Part shown: in pieces, positions 6,677 to 10,733 of the stretch | Numbering within the stretch: the first letter of the stretch is position 1 | Layout: each line of letters begins with the position of its first letter | NCBI GenBank assembly: GCA_023391005.1 | Contig: JAEWBS010000129.1 | Location: 1-10,733, forward strand | DNA length: 10,733 nt | Origin: Bacillota bacterium | GTDB lineage: Bacteria; Bacillota; Clostridia; Oscillospirales; Ruminococcaceae | Reading direction: 5' to 3' | Translations under genes and position numbers: made by a program | The notes under the pieces: generated by a model | The model's database searches: none | What the model saw: the letters and a program-made list of their open reading frames with translations, nothing else | Told to the model about the DNA's origin: nothing

Positions 6677-6789
6677 TCTTGCTTTAATGCGATTTTAATA
6701 GGGCCCCCAATAAGAATAAAACTATTTTTATTGCCACCAATCCCGTTTCGCAGCTTTAAAATGGAATTCGTATAAAAGGGGGGATGGGA
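6677..6789 (+). other. fliR-flhB intergenic gap
   Basis: This AT-rich gap holds no gene. It contains a perfect 7-base-pair AT-only inverted repeat (AATAAAA at 6715-6721, TTTTATT at 6726-6732), which is weak and lacks the GC stem of a normal terminator. It also holds a promoter-like arrangement (listed separately) and the flhB ribosome site AGGGGGG at 6777-6783. Confidence 0.4.
6731..6760 (+). promoter_or_regulatory. Possible sigma-A-type promoter before flhB
   Basis: TTGCCA (6731-6736, five of six to TTGACA) is followed after 18 bases by TTTAAA (6755-6760, four of six to TATAAT). The position, about 30 bases before the flhB start, would allow separate transcription of flhB, flhA and the sigma gene. 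The match is modest and could be chance in AT-rich DNA. Confidence 0.3.
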
Positions 6790-7851
6790 ATGGCCGGTGA
6801 AAAGACCGAAAAGGCAACATCAAAGCGAAAACAAGACGAACGAAAGAAAGGTAACATTTTTAAAAGCACCGATCTGGTTACGGCGTTTTCGCTACTCATC
6901 ACCTTTTATTCGCTGAAGCTGTTGGGACCGTTTATTCTCCAGACAACCCAGATGCTGATTCGGCAGTATTTTATCGCTGCCGCCACTCAAAAAGCCATTA
7001 CCGATGCGGATACACGCATCTTTTTAATAGACGCTTACCGCGTCATCGGGCTGACGGCGCTGCCGCTGCTCTTAATCAGCGGGCTGACAGCCATTGTGTT
7101 GACAATGGCGCAAACCCGTATGCTGGTCACAACCGAGAGCATCAAGTTTAAGTTCAGCCATCTAAACCCTATCAGCGGCCTTAAAAAAATGTTCTCGCTG
7201 CGCAGCGTGGTCGAGCTTGTCAAGGCCGGAAGCAAAATTGCGATTCTGCTTTACATCGTTTATAAAAAGCTTGTCGATTTTCTGCCAAAATTCCGTACCT
7301 TTGTGGATATGGAAATGACCGAGGCGCTGCGCATCTTTGGCGATTTTATCATGTCGATTGTGCTGACCGCCGGCGTCGTGTTCCTGCTGTTGGGTATTCT
7401 CGATTACGCTTATCAGTGGTGGGAATACGAAAAGAACCTGCGCATGAGCAAGCAGGAAATTAAAGAAGAATATAAGCACACCGAGGGCGACCCGCTTATT
7501 AAGGGCCGTATTCGTGAATTGCAGCGTAAGCAGGCCATGAGCCGTATGATGCAAAACGTCCCGAAGGCGGATGTCGTCATCCGTAACCCGACCCACTACG
7601 CCGTGGCGCTGCGCTACGACCCCGACCACGACCGCGCGCCGGTCGTGCTCGCAAAGGGCGCCGATCTCGTGGCGCTGCGCATCGTTTCGATCGCCGAAGC
7701 GCACAAGGTGACCACGCTTGAAAATAAGCCCCTTGCGCGCGGCCTTTTTGAAGCGGTGGAGCTAGGCCGCGAGGTTCCCGAAAAATTCTACCAGCCGGTG
7801 GCCGAGGTGCTGGCCTTTGTTTACAGTCTGAAAGAGAAGGATTTGAAATAG
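6790..7851 (+). CDS. flhB: Flagellar export switch protein FlhB
   Basis: FlhB is the export-gate subunit that changes substrate choice from rod/hook to filament proteins after cutting itself. The 353-residue product begins MAGEKTEKATSKRKQDERKKG, the usual FlhB N-terminus, followed by about four membrane helices (roughly 28-50, 85-107, 148-165 and 185-207). The family motif LNPISGLKKMFS lies at 125-136. The cytoplasmic part has MSKQEIKEEYKHTEGDP (219-235) and the autocleavage site N266-P267-T268-H269, intact, so cleavage is expected between N and P. ATG 6790 is preferred because AGGGGGG (6777-6783) lies six bases before it. ATG 6784, which adds two residues, sits directly against that site. 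The stop abuts the flhA start. Confidence 0.96.
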   Translation: MAGEKTEKATSKRKQDERKKGNIFKSTDLVTAFSLLITFYSLKLLGPFILQTTQMLIRQYFIAAATQKAITDADTRIFLIDAYRVIGLTALPLLLISGLTAIVLTMAQTRMLVTTESIKFKFSHLNPISGLKKMFSLRSVVELVKAGSKIAILLYIVYKKLVDFLPKFRTFVDMEMTEALRIFGDFIMSIVLTAGVVFLLLGILDYAYQWWEYEKNLRMSKQEIKEEYKHTEGDPLIKGRIRELQRKQAMSRMMQNVPKADVVIRNPTHYAVALRYDPDHDRAPVVLAKGADLVALRIVSIAEAHKVTTLENKPLARGLFEAVELGREVPEKFYQPVAEVLAFVYSLKEKDLK

Positions 7852-9918
7852 TTGAAGAATACAAGCAATATCTTTAACGACATTGTAGCGGTATTTATTG
7901 TCGCTATTATCTTGTTGCTAATTATCCCGCTGCCCACGGCGCTGCTGGATATGATGTTTATTATAAACCTCTCTATTTCGTTTGTGATCCTGCTCACGAC
8001 TATGTATATCAAGGAGCCGCTCGAATTCTCGATTTTTCCGGCACTGCTCTTGATTACCACCGTCTTTCGCATGTCGCTGACCATTTCGTCCACCCGTCTG
8101 ATCTTAGGCAACAACGGCTACGCCGGTAAGGTTATCGAAACCTTCGGCCAGTTTGTTATCCGCGGCAACATCATCATTGGCCTTGTCATTTTTCTGATTA
8201 TCGTCATCGTGCAGTTTATGGTTATCACCAAGGGCTCTGAGCGAGTAGCCGAGGTTGCCGCCCGCTTTACGCTCGATGCGATGCCCGGCAAGCAGATGGC
8301 CATTGATGCCGACTTAAACTCCGGTCTCATCGACGAGGCGCAAGCGCGTCACCGCCGTGAAAAGATTCAGCGCGAGTCCGATTTTTTCGGCTCGATGGAC
8401 GGCGCCACCAAGTTTGTCAAAGGCGATGCCATCGTGTCGATTGTCGTGACCATCATTAACCTGCTTGGCGGCATTCTCATGGGGTTTTTAAATAACGTGG
8501 GCACCGTCAACGAGATTATGTCGATCTACTCGACCGCGACGGTTGGCGACGGCCTGATGTCCCAGATTCCCGCACTGCTGATCAGTATGGCGACAGGTAT
8601 GATCGTCACTCGCTCCGCGTCGGAATCAAACCTCAATATCGAGGTGGTCAAGCAGTTTTTGTCACAGCCCACTGTGCTGATTCTGTCCGGCTGCGTGATG
8701 ATTTCACTCGCATTTATCGGCTTCCCGCCGTTGCAGATTATTCTAGTGTCTGCTATACTAATAGTAACAGGTACGGTAATTTTACGTAAGCAGAGGGTTG
8801 CACTTGCGACCGCGACGACCGCCGCCACCGCTGCCCCGACCGAGGAGGTCGCCAGCGAGGCTTCGTTTTATAAAAACATCGACAATGTCTATGGCCTGCT
8901 CAATGTCGAGCCGGTTGAACTGGAGTTTGGTTACAGCCTGATTCCGCTTGTCGATGAGGCCAGCGGCGGCAGCTTTATCGACCGTGTCGTCATGTTCCGC
9001 AAGCAGTTTGCCATTGAGATGGGCATGGTTATCCCCTCAGTGCGATTAAAGGACAGCGGACAATTAAACCCCAACCAATACAGCATCAAGTTTAAGGGCG
9101 AGCGCATCGCCATAGGCGACGTTTTGATCGACCATTACTTAGCGCTCGCACCCGACAGCAAGGTGCAATCGATAGACGGCATCGATACCGTTGAACCCGC
9201 GTTTGGCATTCCGGCCAAGTGGATTAGCTTGGACAAAAAAATCAAGGCCGAGCTTGCGGGCTATACGCTCATCGACCCCACCTCGGTCATTATCACCCAC
9301 CTATCCGAGGTCATTCGCCAGCATGCCTATGAGCTACTAACCCGGCAGGAGGTCAACAACCTGCTGACCAATCTTAGAAAAACCAACGAGACGATTGTCA
9401 ACGACATCATCCCCAATATCGTCAGCGTTTCAACACTGCAAAAGGTGCTGTGCAACCTGCTGCGCGAGGGGGTTCCGATCCGCGATATGGAGACGATTCT
9501 CGAGGTGCTCGGCGACTACGGTGCGTCGATGAAGGATGCGGACATGCTAACCGAGTATGTGCGGCAATCGTTAAAGCGCACCATTTCACACCAGTTTGCC
9601 GAAGCCGGACAGCTCAAGGTCATCACGCTTGACGCCAAGATTGAAAACATGATTATGGGCGCTGTTAAAAAGCTCGATACCGGCTCGTATCTGGCACTTG
9701 AGCCGGCGACAATTCAGTCGATCATCTCCTCCTCGGGCGGGCAGATTGATAAAATACGCGAGCTGGTGCCCCATTCGGTGATTCTGACCTCGCCGATTGT
9801 ACGCATGTATTATAAGAAGCTGATTGACCAGTTCTATCCCAATGTTATCGTGCTCTCGTTCAGCGAGATTGACAGCACCGTACAGATACAAGCGCTTGGC
9901 AACATCGCAATTGCCTGA
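7852..9918 (+). CDS. flhA: Flagellar export gate protein FlhA
   Basis: FlhA is the largest export-gate protein. Its membrane half takes part in proton-driven export, and its cytoplasmic half forms a ring that docks substrates and chaperones. The 688-residue product has about eight membrane helices in residues 10-315. The FHIPEP signature RVAEVAARFTLDAMPGKQMA is at 131-150, running on to IDADLNSG, and MDGATKFVKGDA is at 182-193. An Ala/Thr-rich linker (about 317-335) leads to the complete cytoplasmic domain. Length is typical. The TTG start at 7852 directly follows the flhB stop, with AAGGA (7837-7841) ten bases before it, and no other start precedes the first helix. A short patch at about 8740-8785 uses several rare-looking codons (CTA, ATA, GTA). 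Instead of flhF and flhG, the sigma gene follows 31 bases later. Confidence 0.97.
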   Translation: MKNTSNIFNDIVAVFIVAIILLLIIPLPTALLDMMFIINLSISFVILLTTMYIKEPLEFSIFPALLLITTVFRMSLTISSTRLILGNNGYAGKVIETFGQFVIRGNIIIGLVIFLIIVIVQFMVITKGSERVAEVAARFTLDAMPGKQMAIDADLNSGLIDEAQARHRREKIQRESDFFGSMDGATKFVKGDAIVSIVVTIINLLGGILMGFLNNVGTVNEIMSIYSTATVGDGLMSQIPALLISMATGMIVTRSASESNLNIEVVKQFLSQPTVLILSGCVMISLAFIGFPPLQIILVSAILIVTGTVILRKQRVALATATTAATAAPTEEVASEASFYKNIDNVYGLLNVEPVELEFGYSLIPLVDEASGGSFIDRVVMFRKQFAIEMGMVIPSVRLKDSGQLNPNQYSIKFKGERIAIGDVLIDHYLALAPDSKVQSIDGIDTVEPAFGIPAKWISLDKKIKAELAGYTLIDPTSVIITHLSEVIRQHAYELLTRQEVNNLLTNLRKTNETIVNDIIPNIVSVSTLQKVLCNLLREGVPIRDMETILEVLGDYGASMKDADMLTEYVRQSLKRTISHQFAEAGQLKVITLDAKIENMIMGAVKKLDTGSYLALEPATIQSIISSSGGQIDKIRELVPHSVILTSPIVRMYYKKLIDQFYPNVIVLSFSEIDSTVQIQALGNIAIA
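8731..8759 (+). promoter_or_regulatory. Possible extended -10 promoter inside flhA
   Basis: TTGCAG (8731-8736) is followed after 17 bases by TGCTATACT (8751-8759), an extended -10 with five of six bases matching TATAAT. The -35 matches only its TTG. It lies in an AT-rich patch that stands out from the rest of flhA, about 1.2 kb before the sigma gene. It could supply extra transcription of that gene or be a by-product of codon choice. Confidence 0.25.
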
Positions 9919-9949
9919 TTCCTATCCCCAGCGAAGGGAGTGACAAGCT

Positions 9950-10714
9950 GTGCAGACTCTCCAACCGACCACCGAAGCCCAAACCCTGCTGGAAAGCTAT
10001 TTAAAGTCCCCCAGCGTCGCGCTTCGCAACGACCTTGTCATGCAATATAGTTACATACCCAAGACGGTGGCGGCACAGATGCGCGGCATTACCGCCTCTT
10101 ATGCCGAGGTTGAGGATATTGTCAACAACGGCATCATTACGCTGATTGACTGCATCGAGCGCTTCGACCCCCAAAAAAGCGGCAGCTTTGAGGCGTATGC
10201 CTTCTCCCGTGTTAAATGCGCCAACATCGATTTTATCCGTAAGCAGGACTGGCTACCCCGCCGGGTGCGGAAAACGGCGCGCGACATCACCGCAGCCTAC
10301 GACGCCCTCGCCAACGAGCTGATGCGGGTGCCTTCGGCTAAGGAGCTGGCGGACTATCTCGGCGTTGAGGAGTCGGTCATTTATAAGCACTACCGCGAGA
10401 TTTCAAATTCGGTGCTGCTCTCATTTGAAATGTTGCTGAGCAGCGTGGCCGAAAACAGCGCGGAGGACCCCGCCGGTGATTTTGAGCAGCCCGAGTCGTC
10501 ATTAATCCGCAATGAGCTGCAACGGCGATTGGCTGAAGCGATCGATTCACTAAGCGAACGCGACCGCCTTGTCATTTCACTTTACTACTATGAGCATCTA
10601 AAGCTTCACGAAATTGCGCAGGTTTTAAAGGTCAGCGAAGCCCGGGTCTGCCAAGCCCGCTCAAAGGCTATTTTAAAGCTTCGCAGCCACCTAAAAGATT
10701 ATTTGGAGGGATAA
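9950..10714 (+). CDS. fliA: RNA polymerase sigma factor for flagellar genes (FliA/SigD family)
   Basis: This sigma-28 family factor is expected to direct RNA polymerase to late flagellar, motility and chemotaxis promoters. The 254-residue product has region 2 at about 25-105 (VEDIVNNGIITLIDCIERFDP at 54-74, FEAYAFSRVKCANIDFIRKQDWLPRRVR at 80-107), region 3 at about 110-160 and region 4 at about 195-250. The last carries LSERDRLVISLYYYEHLKL and a helix-turn-helix ending in VSEARVCQARSKAILKL (228-244). The DW.PR.VR motif and the LYYYE motif are typical of FliA/SigD/WhiG rather than SigF or SigB. No FlgM anti-sigma gene is seen here. GTG 9950 follows GAAGGGAGTGA (9933-9943) by six bases. In Bacillus, sigD is also last in the fla/che operon but lies behind che genes that are absent here. 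The symbol sigD would serve equally well. Confidence 0.94.
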   Translation: MQTLQPTTEAQTLLESYLKSPSVALRNDLVMQYSYIPKTVAAQMRGITASYAEVEDIVNNGIITLIDCIERFDPQKSGSFEAYAFSRVKCANIDFIRKQDWLPRRVRKTARDITAAYDALANELMRVPSAKELADYLGVEESVIYKHYREISNSVLLSFEMLLSSVAENSAEDPAGDFEQPESSLIRNELQRRLAEAIDSLSERDRLVISLYYYEHLKLHEIAQVLKVSEARVCQARSKAILKLRSHLKDYLEG

Positions 10715-10718
10715 CGGC

Positions 10719-10733
10719 ATGGCAACAGGCTTT
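10719..10733 (+). CDS. Start of an unidentified gene, cut by the window edge
   Basis: ATG 10719 begins MATGF and runs off the window after five codons. It follows the sigma gene stop by four bases and has GGAGGG (10705-10710) eight bases upstream, so it is probably a real gene in the same operon. Five residues are too few to identify it. Confidence 0.5.

Noticed and set aside
6715..6732. Inverted repeat as a terminator after fliR
   Set aside because: The stem is seven A-T pairs only, with no GC core and no separate T-run, so it is too weak for an intrinsic terminator.
7162..7704. 180-residue minus-strand open frame opposite flhB
   Set aside because: It is a shadow of the conserved flhB frame, rich in His/Gln/Arg, with no ribosome site or known motif.
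1..10733. A novel defence, mobile or biosynthetic system
   Set aside because: Every substantial plus-strand frame is explained by a known flagellar or chemotaxis family. I saw no integrase, transposase, CRISPR repeats or unexplained gene apart from the five codons at the right edge.

Overview
The window is a stretch of a Gram-positive, clostridial-type flagellar operon. All genes lie on the + strand and are tightly packed. I see no mobile element, CRISPR array, rRNA or tRNA. The switch complex contains a FliY-type protein (two CheC phosphatase motifs plus a FliN domain), a CheY very like that of Bacillus/Clostridium, and a sigma-D/FliA factor encoded behind the export genes. These features point to Firmicutes, most likely class Clostridia. 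The moderate GC content and frequent GTG/TTG starts would fit an Oscillospirales-like lineage, but that placement is inference.

Layout: (1) Motor, 1-1495: the 3' part of motA and complete motB, the stator. (2) Switch and signal, 1544-4311: fliM, fliY and cheY, the C-ring and the response regulator that controls it. (3) Export gate, 4343-9918: fliO, fliP, fliQ, fliR, flhB and flhA, the full membrane part of the flagellar type III secretion apparatus. (4) Regulation, 9950-10714: a FliA/SigD-family sigma factor, followed by the first five codons of another gene at the right edge.

Working together: FliP/Q/R with FlhB and FlhA form the export gate, with FliO helping FliP assemble. FlhB self-cleaves at NPTH to switch substrate class. 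FliM and FliY form the rotor face pushed by MotA/MotB. Phospho-CheY binds the switch, and the CheC motifs of FliY are predicted to remove its phosphate. The sigma factor is expected to turn on late flagellar and chemotaxis genes.

The core is ordinary flagellar biology, and I found no convincing undescribed system. Points worth a second look are the absence of fliL between motB and fliM, the absence of flhF/flhG and che genes between flhA and the sigma gene, a FliY with a long Pro/Tyr-rich linker and no recognisable N-terminal CheY-binding motif, a MotB with Ala in place of the usual Asp of its GHTD motif, and a promoter-like AT-rich patch inside flhA. Two gaps of about 110 bases (fliP-fliQ and fliR-flhB) interrupt the otherwise compact operon.
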